Below are positions 7,535 through 15,214 of a stretch of 15,214 nucleotides of DNA, in pieces; position 1 is the stretch's first letter, and every line of letters starts with the position of its first letter. Source of the stretch: an uncultured Bacteroidota bacterium. Lineage in GTDB: Bacteria; Bacteroidota; Bacteroidia; UBA7662. The notes below the pieces were generated by a model that ran no database searches, was not told the origin of the DNA, and saw only the letters and a list, made by a program, of their open reading frames with translations. Made by a program: the position numbers and the translations under genes. The DNA lies in contig CAIVQI010000181.1 in NCBI GenBank assembly GCA_903908015.1, positions 1 to 15,214 on the forward strand, given 5' to 3'.

Positions 7535-8084
7535 AATCCTGGAAGACAGGATCGGGAAGAAGATAGCGTACTGAATGGCCTGAAGCGTATAATTCTCGTA
7601 TTCGGGTAGCGGATATCTCCAAAAGAGGGGCGTCAACCATCCGTACTGATGGGTGTTTTTCGAGCGCACAACCGATACTTCCATGACGTGGGTAGACGAG
7701 CACAGGATATTTCATGAGAATATCCTCGTATGACTTCCATCGGTGAAATTGTTCCAGATTGTCTTGTCCCATAATCAACTGAAACGCATGTTCGGGGTAT
7801 TTTGCCGAGAGTGCGTCAAGGGTATGTATGGTGTAGGAGGGCGAAGATAAACTGAACTCAATATCACATGCCCGGAGCAAAGGGTTGTTGGCAATAGACA
7901 TGCGAACCCACCTTAAGCGTTCCGATTGGGGGTATAAATCGTTTCCATTTTTAAAGGGGTTGCTTGGCGACACCACCAGCCAAACTTCTTGAAGAGCACA
8001 GTGTGATACAAAATACTCGGCTAAAATAAGGTGGCCTGTATGTATGGGGTTAAATGAACCAAAGAACAAACCAATCGTACTCAT
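7521..8084 (-). CDS. nadD: Nicotinate-nucleotide adenylyltransferase
   Basis: This 187-residue nucleotidyltransferase joins nicotinate mononucleotide and ATP to form deamido-NAD+, the penultimate step of NAD synthesis. The N-terminal ATP-binding motif GSFNPIHTGHL (about residues 9-19) and the C-terminal ISATRIRE motif (equivalent to ISSTxIR) identify the NadD family, and length is typical. The middle motifs VSPSNPFK and MGQDNLEQFHRW also match the family. Its ATG overlaps the gmk stop in a four-base ATGA, so translation is coupled to guanylate kinase. The last codons double as part of a UUCG-loop terminator, making nadD the end of its operon. Confidence 0.96.
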   Translation of the reverse strand: MSTIGLFFGSFNPIHTGHLILAEYFVSHCALQEVWLVVSPSNPFKNGNDLYPQSERLRWVRMSIANNPLLRACDIEFSLSSPSYTIHTLDALSAKYPEHAFQLIMGQDNLEQFHRWKSYEDILMKYPVLVYPRHGSIGCALEKHPSVRMVDAPLLEISATRIRELYASGHSVRYLLPDPVFQDWLLR

Positions 8085-8659
8085 AAAGGAATAGATAAAA
8101 ATGACCGTACCCGATTGGTAAGTTGTTCACATGCTACATTCAAATCCATATTGACCTGGATGTAATCGAATAAATGTGCCATCTTTGCTTCTATTGTGGC
8201 TTTTTTTAGGCGAAGCCTGAGGCGCTCCTCCGTTTCGGTATTGCGTGCCCGTAATCGTTGTTCGAGTATTTCAATCCCTCCCGCATCCACGTAAACAGAA
8301 AGCGCTTGTTCCCCATATAATTTCTTGATGTTGAGCGCGCCTTGCACATCCACATCAAAAACAAGTGAAACACCCGATTTCAGGCATTCATCAACCGATG
8401 CCTTTAAAGTACCGTAAAATATTCCAGTATAAACTTCTTCCCATTCCAAAAAAGCACTTTTCTGTTGCAATTCGATGAATTGATCGGTCGACAAAAACAA
8501 GTAGTCGCGCCCCTCCACTTCATGCGAACGACGTGCACGCGTAGTGGCACTCACCGAGAATTGTAAGCCCGGAATCACCGACAATAGATGACGCGCCAGG
8601 GTGGTTTTTCCACTTCCCGACGGGGCACTGATGATGATGAGCTTCCCAGGATCAATCAT
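8081..8659 (-). CDS. gmk: Guanylate kinase
   Basis: This 192-residue cytoplasmic kinase phosphorylates GMP to GDP with ATP. The P-loop SAPSGSGKTT occupies about residues 11-20. The GMP-binding region follows with SVSATTRARRSHEVEGRDYLFLS near 37-57 and EWEEVYTGIFYGT near 72-84, and the lid region has the RLRARNTETEERLRLRL series near 131-148. Length and motif order are normal for bacterial Gmk. The ATG lies 4 bp downstream of the yicC stop, and the TGA overlaps the nadD ATG. The yicC-gmk-nadD order recurs in Bacteroidota, and a yicC-like gene next to gmk is also known in Firmicutes. Confidence 0.97.
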   Translation of the reverse strand: MIDPGKLIIISAPSGSGKTTLARHLLSVIPGLQFSVSATTRARRSHEVEGRDYLFLSTDQFIELQQKSAFLEWEEVYTGIFYGTLKASVDECLKSGVSLVFDVDVQGALNIKKLYGEQALSVYVDAGGIEILEQRLRARNTETEERLRLRLKKATIEAKMAHLFDYIQVNMDLNVACEQLTNRVRSFLSIPL

Positions 8660-8663
8660 GTTA

Positions 8664-9533
8664 TTACATCAGATTTTGCACTTGTTCACGGATGCGTTCG
8701 AGTTGGTTTTTCATCTCCACCACCGTTCGTTGTATGCCCGAATGATTGGCCTTGGAGCCTATAGTATTGATTTCGCGACCCATTTCTTGTGCAATAAATC
8801 CTAAAGTGCGCCCGCTGTTTTCTTCAAGTAGACTTTGTCTGAAAAACCTACAGTGTTCTGTCAAGCGCTGTTTTTCTTCACTGATGTCGAGTTTATCAAC
8901 ATACAACACCAGTTCTTGTTCTATGCGAATACGACCCTCCTCGGTTGGTAGGTTGATCCGTTCAAGCAGTGAAGACAGGCGTTCGCGATAGGATTTAATC
9001 CGATCAGGGTCGAGGCGGTCGATGAGCGACAATCCTTCTTCAATGAGCAAGCAGCATTGTTCGAGGTCACGCGCTGTTGCTTGTCCTTCGCGAAGACGAA
9101 AATCGTTGAGTGCAAGTGAAGCCTCCTCCAGCACATCCATCCACAGTTGTTCATCGGGTTGTTCCCCTTCATCGGACGTGGATTTGAGTAGTAGGGATGC
9201 ATTCCATAATCCGGCCGGCATTTCAGTATGTATGGGTTTTCCTGACTGTTCACAGTAATGAGCCCACTGTTTTTGTAGGCTTTCGATCAATTCGGTGTTT
9301 AATCGGAGTTCCGTTTCTTCGTGTACAGACCAATTGAGGGTAAGTTGACATTTACCGCGCTCAAGGCGTGCTTGCAGCCAGTTCCTGATGGGAAACTCCC
9401 ATGAGGTAAGTGATGCAGACAAACGCATGCTGAGGTCGAACTGCTTGGAATTCAGGCAGCGCAATTCGGCACTCAGCGTGCCCTTCGGCGTTGCTTTTTC
9501 GGCTTTACCAAAGCCTGTCATGGAGCGAATCAT
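8664..9533 (-). CDS. yicC: YicC family RNA-processing protein (DUF1732 C-terminus)
   Basis: The protein is 289 residues from the ATG at 9531-9533, starting MIRSMTGFGKAE, the signature N-terminus of YicC/YloC proteins. The C-terminal domain contains the family motif LGFIAQEMGREINTIGSKAN near residues 245-264. The frame is open further upstream to 9743, but that extension would run into the neighbouring transporter gene and has no family similarity, so I reject it. E. coli YicC has been reported to act on RNA, as an endoribonuclease and in small-RNA turnover with PNPase; that role is carried over from the family, not shown here. The gene sits 34 bp after the transporter and 4 bp before gmk. Confidence 0.93.
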   Translation of the reverse strand: MIRSMTGFGKAEKATPKGTLSAELRCLNSKQFDLSMRLSASLTSWEFPIRNWLQARLERGKCQLTLNWSVHEETELRLNTELIESLQKQWAHYCEQSGKPIHTEMPAGLWNASLLLKSTSDEGEQPDEQLWMDVLEEASLALNDFRLREGQATARDLEQCCLLIEEGLSLIDRLDPDRIKSYRERLSSLLERINLPTEEGRIRIEQELVLYVDKLDISEEKQRLTEHCRFFRQSLLEENSGRTLGFIAQEMGREINTIGSKANHSGIQRTVVEMKNQLERIREQVQNLM

Positions 9534-9567
9534 GTTTTCTGTGATTGGAGGGGGCGAAAATACGCCT

Positions 9568-10494
9568 TTATTTGCGGGCTCTGCCCACCATAAACACACC
9601 GGCAAAAACCAGGCTGCCAAAGATGATTTGCATGGGGTGTATTTTTTCTCCCCAAAACAAACCAAACAGGGCCGCCAGGAGGGGTTGCAGGTAAATGTAG
9701 CTCCCCACCACGGTCGCCCTTGTGTGCTTGAGTGACCAGGCATTGAGCCAATATGCGCCTACGCTGATTCCCAAAATGATAAACCAAAAACTCATCCAGT
9801 CACTCGAAGTGAATAATCCCCATTCTATGGATGACAGTTCGGCCCAACCAAAGGGGGTAACAAGGATACTTCCATACAGGAATAGCCACCTCATGAGCTG
9901 GAGGGTTTCGAAACGCACGAGCAAAGGTTTCACCATGATGAGGTAAACGGCAAAGAATAGGGCATTCACCAATACCATGAGATTTCCTGCAACAGTGTTG
10001 GCGCGGTTGCCGGCGCTTCCCACGGTGTCGGCACTGTAGATGAGCAGCGCTGCCCCTAAGGCACCTACGAGCATACCGCCAATTTTAAGAAGGCCGGCTT
10101 TTTCTTTGAGGAACAACAGGGCGAAGGCGAGTATGAAGATGGGCGTGGTGATCATGATGACGGCGGCACTTACCGGCGAGCTGATGGCCAGTCCCTTGAA
10201 AAACAGGAGCATATTACCGGCTACACCAAAGACTGCACAGGCCAGCAGCCTGAGGTGCTCAGGCCCCGTGGGCTTGTGTAGCGTTTTTCGGAGTTTTGAA
10301 GGTTGTAGCGCATAAACGGCCCAGAATACTGCGCAGGAAATCCATACCCTGAGTAGAATAAAGGGCTCTGGTGCGATGAGTCGCGGCATGATTTGCTGCG
10401 CGATGCTGTATGAAGCACCATAAAACAAGGCAGCAAGGAGGAGCGAGCCGTGAACTTTTAATGTGTTTTGTTCGTTTTGTAACGTTTGGGTCAT
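9568..10494 (-). CDS. EamA/DMT superfamily transporter (drug/metabolite permease)
   Basis: This 308-residue membrane protein has about ten hydrophobic segments arranged as two EamA repeats, the usual plan of the drug/metabolite transporter superfamily. The first repeat includes LLLAALFYGASYSIAQQ and ISSPVSAAVIMITTPIFILAFALLFLKEK; the second ends with VVGSYIYLQPLLAALFGLFWGEKIHP, the typical PxxAxxxGxxxxxE element. Residues 1-13 are polar. The substrate cannot be told from sequence; relatives export amino acids, metabolites or drugs. It begins 41 bp from the divergent HMA gene, so the space 10495-10535 must hold or border both promoters. It is the first gene of the likely transporter-yicC-gmk-nadD transcript, though its function seems unrelated to the others. 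Confidence 0.9.
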   Translation of the reverse strand: MTQTLQNEQNTLKVHGSLLLAALFYGASYSIAQQIMPRLIAPEPFILLRVWISCAVFWAVYALQPSKLRKTLHKPTGPEHLRLLACAVFGVAGNMLLFFKGLAISSPVSAAVIMITTPIFILAFALLFLKEKAGLLKIGGMLVGALGAALLIYSADTVGSAGNRANTVAGNLMVLVNALFFAVYLIMVKPLLVRFETLQLMRWLFLYGSILVTPFGWAELSSIEWGLFTSSDWMSFWFIILGISVGAYWLNAWSLKHTRATVVGSYIYLQPLLAALFGLFWGEKIHPMQIIFGSLVFAGVFMVGRARK

Positions 10495-10535
10495 TTTAAA
10501 TAATGTGACGCGAAATAAAGGAAGAATCTACCGCT

Positions 10536-10979
10536 ATGCACACCATCCACCGAATATCCAATAGGCTTTCATGGCCTTCTTTTCTTTGGGCCGCCATGAT
10601 TGTCCTCTATACTTTACCTGCGCGTTCATCAGATTTTGGTGAGAACGGCAGCGCCTCATGTGCAGGTATTGTATGTTCCACTGCGCAAAAGCCGCCCAAG
10701 AAGAAGGAAATCCGCTTGATGGTGAAGGGAAATTGTGGACAATGTGAACAGAGGATTGTGGATGCGCTCGACCAGAAAGGAATCATTGCCGCGGGTTGGG
10801 ATCGTCAGAAACAAGAGGCGTGGGTGGTCTTTAGGCCTGGGGTTGTGACGGAAGAACAGATTCACACCTACATCGCTGCCGCCGGGCACGATACTGCGTT
10901 GAAAAAGGCAGATTCAGCGGTTTATAAGGGCCTGCCCCAGTGTTGCTTATACCGCGACGGGCTGAATGTGCATGAATAA
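10536..10979 (+). CDS. Exported heavy-metal-associated (HMA) domain protein
   Basis: This 147-residue protein has an N-terminal signal or anchor segment (about residues 12-29, WPSFLWAAMIVLYTLPA) followed by a small HMA ferredoxin-like fold at about 57-125. The metal-binding CxxC is in KGNCGQCEQR (Cys67 and Cys70), where copper and other soft metals bind in this family. A distal GHDT (His118) and a terminal LPQCCLYRDG (Cys136 and Cys137) resemble Bacteroidota periplasmic HMA proteins and might add metal ligands. Cys42 and Cys47 in the linker are extra. A purine-rich AAGGAAG lies about 11 bp before the ATG. A metal chaperone or sensor role is inferred. It is divergent from the transporter gene; no metal ATPase is nearby. 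Confidence 0.85.
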   Translation: MHTIHRISNRLSWPSFLWAAMIVLYTLPARSSDFGENGSASCAGIVCSTAQKPPKKKEIRLMVKGNCGQCEQRIVDALDQKGIIAAGWDRQKQEAWVVFRPGVVTEEQIHTYIAAAGHDTALKKADSAVYKGLPQCCLYRDGLNVHE

Positions 10980-11015
10980 GAATTTTTATCGACTTTGGGG
11001 AAAGGTTGACTATAA

Positions 11016-11049
11016 TTTGTTCATATTGCAAACGGCACTTTTATGTTTG
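11016..11049 (+). promoter_or_regulatory. Candidate Bacteroidota-type promoter for the exonuclease-RecQ-UvrD gene
   Basis: TATGTTTG at 11042-11049 matches the Bacteroidota -7 consensus TAnnTTTG exactly. TTTG at 11016-11019 lies 22 bp upstream and matches the -33 element, at slightly long spacing. The implied transcription start falls only about 10 nt before the ATG at 11066. An overlapping TATAATTTG at 11011-11019 is a second possible -7 element. Confidence 0.4.
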
Positions 11050-11065
11050 TAAAAAGTAATGGTAA

Positions 11066-14000
11066 ATGTCATTATTGGCTGTAGTTGACACAGAAATTGA
11101 CCCAAGGAGCGGACGAATATTGGATATAGGAAGTGTAAAATCTGACGGAAGCACATTTCACAAGGCGTCAATCGCCGAGTTTAAGCAGTTTTTATTTGGC
11201 GTTCAGTGGGTCTGTGGGCACAACATATTCAACCACGACTTGAAATATATAGGGGTGGCGTTGAATTCCTGCGGTTTAGATTCCTCCAAGATCATCGATA
11301 CCCTTTATTTTTCCCCGCTGTTGTTTCCGACCAGGCCGTACCATTCATTGTTAAAGGATGACAAACTACAGACGGAGGAAACCAATAATCCCCTCAACGA
11401 CGCCATAAAGGCGAGAGAGTTGTTCATCGACGAGGTAGCCTCCTTTCGGCAGATCCCAGGTGTTTTCAAACAAATTTTGTTTGGATTATTGAAGGGTAAA
11501 AAAGAGTTTCATGCGTTTTTTGATTATTTGTCCTATCAGTCTGGGGAGCAGGACACAGCGCAGTTGATTCGACAAAAATTCCATACCGAGATGTGTGAGC
11601 GGTTTGAACTCACAAAAACAATAACAGAACACCCCATTGAACTTGCCTACGCATTATCGCTGGTGAACGCATGGATAGAAAACAAAAAAAGTCATTCCAT
11701 TACGCCGCCCTGGGTGTTAAAAAATTATCCGGGCGTTCAGAGAATCTTGTTTAACCTAAGAAGTAGGCCCTGTGTACCGGGCTGCAATTATTGTAACAAA
11801 ACACTCGATATACACAAAGGCATAAAGCGATATTTTGGTTTTGATACGTTTCGAACCTATGGGGGTGAACCGCTACAAGAAAAAGCTATTGAGGCGGCGG
11901 TTCGCAACAAGTCAATCCTGGCCGTTTTTCCAACAGGTGGAGGGAAGTCCATAACCTTTCAAGTACCTGCCTTAATGTGCGGAGAAAGTATTAGGGGCCT
12001 CACAATTGTGATATCACCATTGCAATCGCTCATGAAAGACCAGGTCGACAACCTCGAGAGGATTGGCATAACGGAGGCCGTTACCATCAACGGCATGCTG
12101 GATCCAATTGAGAGAGCCAAATCAATTGAGCGGGTCGAAAATGGCTCGGCATCTATTCTATACCTTTCGCCCGAATCGCTCCGCTCCACCACCATTGAGC
12201 GATTGATCAAAGGAAGAAAAATCGCACGATTTGTGATCGACGAAGCCCATTGTTTCTCATCGTGGGGCCAGGATTTCAGGGCAGACTATTTGTACATCGG
12301 CGACTTCATAAAAAAGATACAGGAGGCAAAAAATTTAGAAATAGGCATTCCGGTTTCGTGTTTCACCGCAACGGCCAAGCAAAAAGTAATAGAGGACATC
12401 CGGACATATTTCAAAGATAAATTGGATTTAAATCTTGAACTATTCACCTCTAAAGAATCACGAAAAAACCTTTTTTACAGGGTGATTGAGAAGAACAGCG
12501 AAGAAGAAAAATACGCTGCGCTGCGGGATATAATCGAAGAAAAAGAGTGTCCCATTATCATCTATGTGTCAAGAACGCAAAAAGCGACCGTGTTGGCAGA
12601 GCGTTTAACAGCCGATGGATTTCATGCGAAGCCATACCATGGAAAAATGGACGTGATTGAAAAAACAACCAACCAAAATGCATTTATCTCCGGACAAGTA
12701 TCGATTATGGTGGCTACCTCAGCCTTCGGAATGGGGGTTGACAAGAAAGATGTGGGCATGGTTATTCATTATGAAATTTCAGATTCCCTGGAAAATTACG
12801 TACAGGAGGCGGGCCGCGCCGGGCGGGATGAAAAAATCTCAGCAGAATGTTTTGTCTTGTACAACGAAGAGGACCTCAACAAACATTTTATCTTATTGAA
12901 CCAAACCAAATTGTCGATTCAAGAGATTCAACAAATTTGGAAGGCCATCAAGGAGATTACAAGATTTCGCTCATCCGTTTCCAATTCGGCTTTAGAAATT
13001 GCAAGAAAGGCAGGCTGGGATGATCGTGTGGTTGACATAGAAACACGGGTAACAACCGCCATTGCGGCCCTTGAGGATGCCGGCTATTTGAAACGGGGAC
13101 AAAATATGCCGAGGATTTTTGCCAATAGTATTCTTTCGAGAAATGCACAGGAAGCGATAGATAAAATCAGGATTTCAGATCGTTTTGAAGAGAAACAAAA
13201 AGAAAATGCCATTAGGATTATCAAGAAGTTGTTTTCAAGCAAGAGCAGAAAACACCTCACCGAGGAAACAGCCGAAACACGGGTCGATTACCTCAGCGAT
13301 CACTTGGGGATACCTCGGGAAGAGATAATCAACATCGTTCAAAAATTACGGGAGGAGAAAATACTGGCGGATGCCAAAGACCTGTCGGCCTTCATCCGAA
13401 GGGGCGAACAAAAAAACCAGTCGCTTCAAATTGTTAAAGACTTCGGCAAGATAGAAATGTTCTTGGCTCAGAAAATCGAAGAACAAGAACGCGCGTTTCA
13501 CGTGAAAGAACTGAATGAACAAGCTGAAAATTTTGGTTGCGAAAAAGTGAGCACCAATAGGCTCAAAACCGTTCTCAATTATTGGGCGATAAAAAATTGG
13601 ATTAAGATAAAGAGGCATGAATATGCCCAGGATCAGTGGTTGATTTTGGCCATGCAGTCAAAAGAAAAAATACAAGAAATCGTAGAGAGACGACTCAATT
13701 TGGCTGTATTTATTGTGGAATTTCTCTGTGGCAAAATCAACAGACTGACTTCAGAAGAAGGCCAAGAAATGGAGGAGATTTTGGTGGAATTTTCCGTACA
13801 AGAGATGAAAGAGGAGCACGACAAACAACGAGGGCTTTTCGACAAGCAGGTGACCGTCGCAGAACTGGAGGACGCGCTTTTTTATTTAACGAGAATTGAT
13901 GCCATCAAAATTGAAGGAGGGTTTCTTGTGTTGTATAATCGATTAACGATTGAAAGGGTGGTACAAAACAACCAAAAACAATACAAGAAAGAGGATTACG

Positions 14001-15214
14001 AAAAATTAAGGACGTTCTACAACAGCAAAATCGAGCAAATCCATATTGTGGGTGAGTATGCGAGAAAAATGTTGAGCGATTACAAAGAAGCCCTGCAGTT
14101 TGTGGAGGATTATTTCCACTTGAATTACGACTCGTTTTTGCAAAAACATTTCAAGGGAAGCAGAAGGGATGAAATACGACGCAACATCACGCCAGAGAAG
14201 TTCACACAACTATTCGGAGAACTTTCACCTACCCAACTAAAAATAATCAACGATAAAGAGGCGAAGTACATTGTGGTGGCTGCAGGACCGGGAAGTGGTA
14301 AAACCAGGGTGCTTGTGCACAAACTGGCGTCATTGTTATTGATGGAAGATGTGAAACACGAACAGTTGTTGATGTTGACTTTTTCCAGAGCGGCGGCAAC
14401 CGAATTCAAAAAACGTTTGATGAAGTTAATTGGCAACGCCGCCTTATACATCGAAATAAAAACGTTTCATTCCTATTGTTTTGATTTGATGGGCCGGGTT
14501 GGAAGCCTCGACAAATCAGAAGCAGTGGTAAGAACCGCAGTCGAGAAAATAAAAAACCGGGAAGTGGAGATGAGTAAAGTAACAAAATCCGTTTTGGTAA
14601 TAGATGAGGCGCAGGATATGGATGAGCATGAGTTTGAATTAATAAAAACCCTAATGAGCTTAAACGAGGATTTGCGAGTTATCGCTGTGGGCGACGACGA
14701 CCAGAATATATACGAATTTAGGGGTTCAAGCGCAAAATATCTTGGGCAGCTAATAAAGATTTATGGTGCCGTTCAATACGAGATGATCGAGAACTACAGA
14801 AGCAGGCGTAACCTCGTTGAATTCACCAATCGGTTTGTTGTGCGCATTCGTGATCGATTGAAAACCACCCCGATTATTCCTATCCAATCCGAAAATGGCA
14901 CGATAAAATTGACTCATTATCAAAGCGGCCATCTCATTACCCCGCTTTTAAGCGACGTTCTAACAACCGATCGCGCCGGATCTACATGTGTGCTCACCAA
15001 CACCAATGACGATGCCATGCAAATTGCCGGCATGCTGATGAATAAGGGCATTCCTGCGAAATTGATTCAATCCAATGATGGTTTCAGCTTGTTTAATCTA
15101 TCTGAAATCCGGTTCTTTTTATATCAACTAATGAGCGCATCGGGGGATTGGGTAGTTATAGACGATGAGGTTTGGGACAAAGCAAAAAGGGAAACGTTCG
15201 AGTACTATCAAAAC
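11066..15214 (+). CDS. Exonuclease-RecQ-UvrD fusion helicase (partial, 3' end beyond window)
   Basis: The frame is open for 1383 codons and runs off the window. Two in-frame TAA codons (11057, 11063) precede the ATG, fixing it as the first possible ATG. Domains in order: a DEDD 3'-5' exonuclease (residues 1-125) with Asp8, Glu10, Asp58 and Asp112; a helical linker with a cysteine cluster (Cys236, Cys240, Cys243, then His250); a RecQ-type SF2 helicase with Q-motif FGFDTFR near 263-269, Walker A PTGGGKS at 289-295, DEAH at 392-395, TATA at 434-437 and QEAGRAGRD at 580-588; a long helical/winged-helix region at about 600-1045; and a UvrD/PcrA-type SF1 helicase with AAGPGSGKT at 1072-1080, DEAQD at 1180-1184, GDDDQNIYEFRG at 1209-1220 and NYRS at 1243-1246. 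SF1 motifs V and VI would lie beyond the edge. Both ATPase sites look intact. Similar large RecQ-named proteins exist in Bacteroidota, but I know no established role; repair or anti-phage activity is inference. Base composition seems a little more AT-rich than the left genes. Confidence 0.9.
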   Translation, partial: MSLLAVVDTEIDPRSGRILDIGSVKSDGSTFHKASIAEFKQFLFGVQWVCGHNIFNHDLKYIGVALNSCGLDSSKIIDTLYFSPLLFPTRPYHSLLKDDKLQTEETNNPLNDAIKARELFIDEVASFRQIPGVFKQILFGLLKGKKEFHAFFDYLSYQSGEQDTAQLIRQKFHTEMCERFELTKTITEHPIELAYALSLVNAWIENKKSHSITPPWVLKNYPGVQRILFNLRSRPCVPGCNYCNKTLDIHKGIKRYFGFDTFRTYGGEPLQEKAIEAAVRNKSILAVFPTGGGKSITFQVPALMCGESIRGLTIVISPLQSLMKDQVDNLERIGITEAVTINGMLDPIERAKSIERVENGSASILYLSPESLRSTTIERLIKGRKIARFVIDEAHCFSSWGQDFRADYLYIGDFIKKIQEAKNLEIGIPVSCFTATAKQKVIEDIRTYFKDKLDLNLELFTSKESRKNLFYRVIEKNSEEEKYAALRDIIEEKECPIIIYVSRTQKATVLAERLTADGFHAKPYHGKMDVIEKTTNQNAFISGQVSIMVATSAFGMGVDKKDVGMVIHYEISDSLENYVQEAGRAGRDEKISAECFVLYNEEDLNKHFILLNQTKLSIQEIQQIWKAIKEITRFRSSVSNSALEIARKAGWDDRVVDIETRVTTAIAALEDAGYLKRGQNMPRIFANSILSRNAQEAIDKIRISDRFEEKQKENAIRIIKKLFSSKSRKHLTEETAETRVDYLSDHLGIPREEIINIVQKLREEKILADAKDLSAFIRRGEQKNQSLQIVKDFGKIEMFLAQKIEEQERAFHVKELNEQAENFGCEKVSTNRLKTVLNYWAIKNWIKIKRHEYAQDQWLILAMQSKEKIQEIVERRLNLAVFIVEFLCGKINRLTSEEGQEMEEILVEFSVQEMKEEHDKQRGLFDKQVTVAELEDALFYLTRIDAIKIEGGFLVLYNRLTIERVVQNNQKQYKKEDYEKLRTFYNSKIEQIHIVGEYARKMLSDYKEALQFVEDYFHLNYDSFLQKHFKGSRRDEIRRNITPEKFTQLFGELSPTQLKIINDKEAKYIVVAAGPGSGKTRVLVHKLASLLLMEDVKHEQLLMLTFSRAAATEFKKRLMKLIGNAALYIEIKTFHSYCFDLMGRVGSLDKSEAVVRTAVEKIKNREVEMSKVTKSVLVIDEAQDMDEHEFELIKTLMSLNEDLRVIAVGDDDQNIYEFRGSSAKYLGQLIKIYGAVQYEMIENYRSRRNLVEFTNRFVVRIRDRLKTTPIIPIQSENGTIKLTHYQSGHLITPLLSDVLTTDRAGSTCVLTNTNDDAMQIAGMLMNKGIPAKLIQSNDGFSLFNLSEIRFFLYQLMSASGDWVVIDDEVWDKAKRETFEYYQN

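Noticed and set aside
7257..7684. Two further short minus-strand frames (7257-7478 and 7460-7684)
   Set aside because: They are AT-rich chance frames, one running antiparallel to nothing known and the other overlapping nadD in a different frame; neither has family features.
9534..9743. Longer N-terminus for YicC reaching back to 9743
   Set aside because: The added residues overlap the end of the EamA transporter gene and lack family similarity; the MIRSMTGFG start matches the family exactly.
11771..11794. CX3CX2C motif read as a radical-SAM cluster site
   Set aside because: There is no radical-SAM barrel around it, and it sits in a linker directly before a helicase core; a structural metal site is more likely.
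1..15214. Mobile elements, CRISPR arrays, tRNA and rRNA genes
   Set aside because: I looked for terminal inverted repeats with transposase motifs, regularly spaced repeats, and tRNA- or rRNA-like segments and saw none.

Overview
The window looks like a chromosomal segment from a member of the Bacteroidota. The evidence is a DUF4175 coiled-coil membrane protein, a yicC-gmk-nadD cluster of the kind common in that phylum, an HMA protein ending in an LPQCC-type motif, weak Shine-Dalgarno signals, and a TAnnTTTG-type promoter element. The class cannot be fixed from the sequence; Cytophagia- or Sphingobacteriia-like lineages would fit. I see no tRNA, rRNA, insertion sequence or CRISPR array.

Positions 1-7107 (all minus strand) form one tightly packed run. 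In transcription order it holds a PLP-dependent methionine/glutamine-type aminotransferase, an omega-amidase (nitrilase family), a small conserved hypothetical protein, a secreted cyclophilin peptidyl-prolyl isomerase, exonuclease III, and a large DUF4175 protein cut by the left edge. Most junctions are overlaps or gaps of a few bases, so this is probably one operon. The aminotransferase and omega-amidase make a coherent pair: transamination with glutamine yields 2-oxoglutaramate, which the amidase hydrolyses.

Positions 7108-7520 carry no convincing gene. This AT-rich spacer has one perfect DnaA box (TTATCCACA) and about seven near-perfect boxes within 300 bp, so it is a candidate replication origin or other DnaA-binding locus. 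A short UUCG-tetraloop terminator built into the end of nadD closes the upstream operon just before it.

Positions 7521-10494 (minus strand) hold an EamA/DMT transporter, a YicC-type RNA-processing protein, guanylate kinase and nicotinate-nucleotide adenylyltransferase, spaced as an operon.

Positions 10536-15214 (plus strand) hold a small exported heavy-metal-associated (HMA) protein and then one very long open reading frame running off the right edge (at least 1383 codons). That frame joins a DEDD 3'-5' exonuclease domain, a cysteine cluster, a RecQ-family SF2 helicase, a long helical/winged-helix middle region, and a UvrD/PcrA-type SF1 helicase. It is the most unusual gene here: a WRN-like exonuclease-RecQ layout with a second helicase of a different superfamily attached. 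A role in DNA repair or in defence against foreign DNA is possible, but this is inference.
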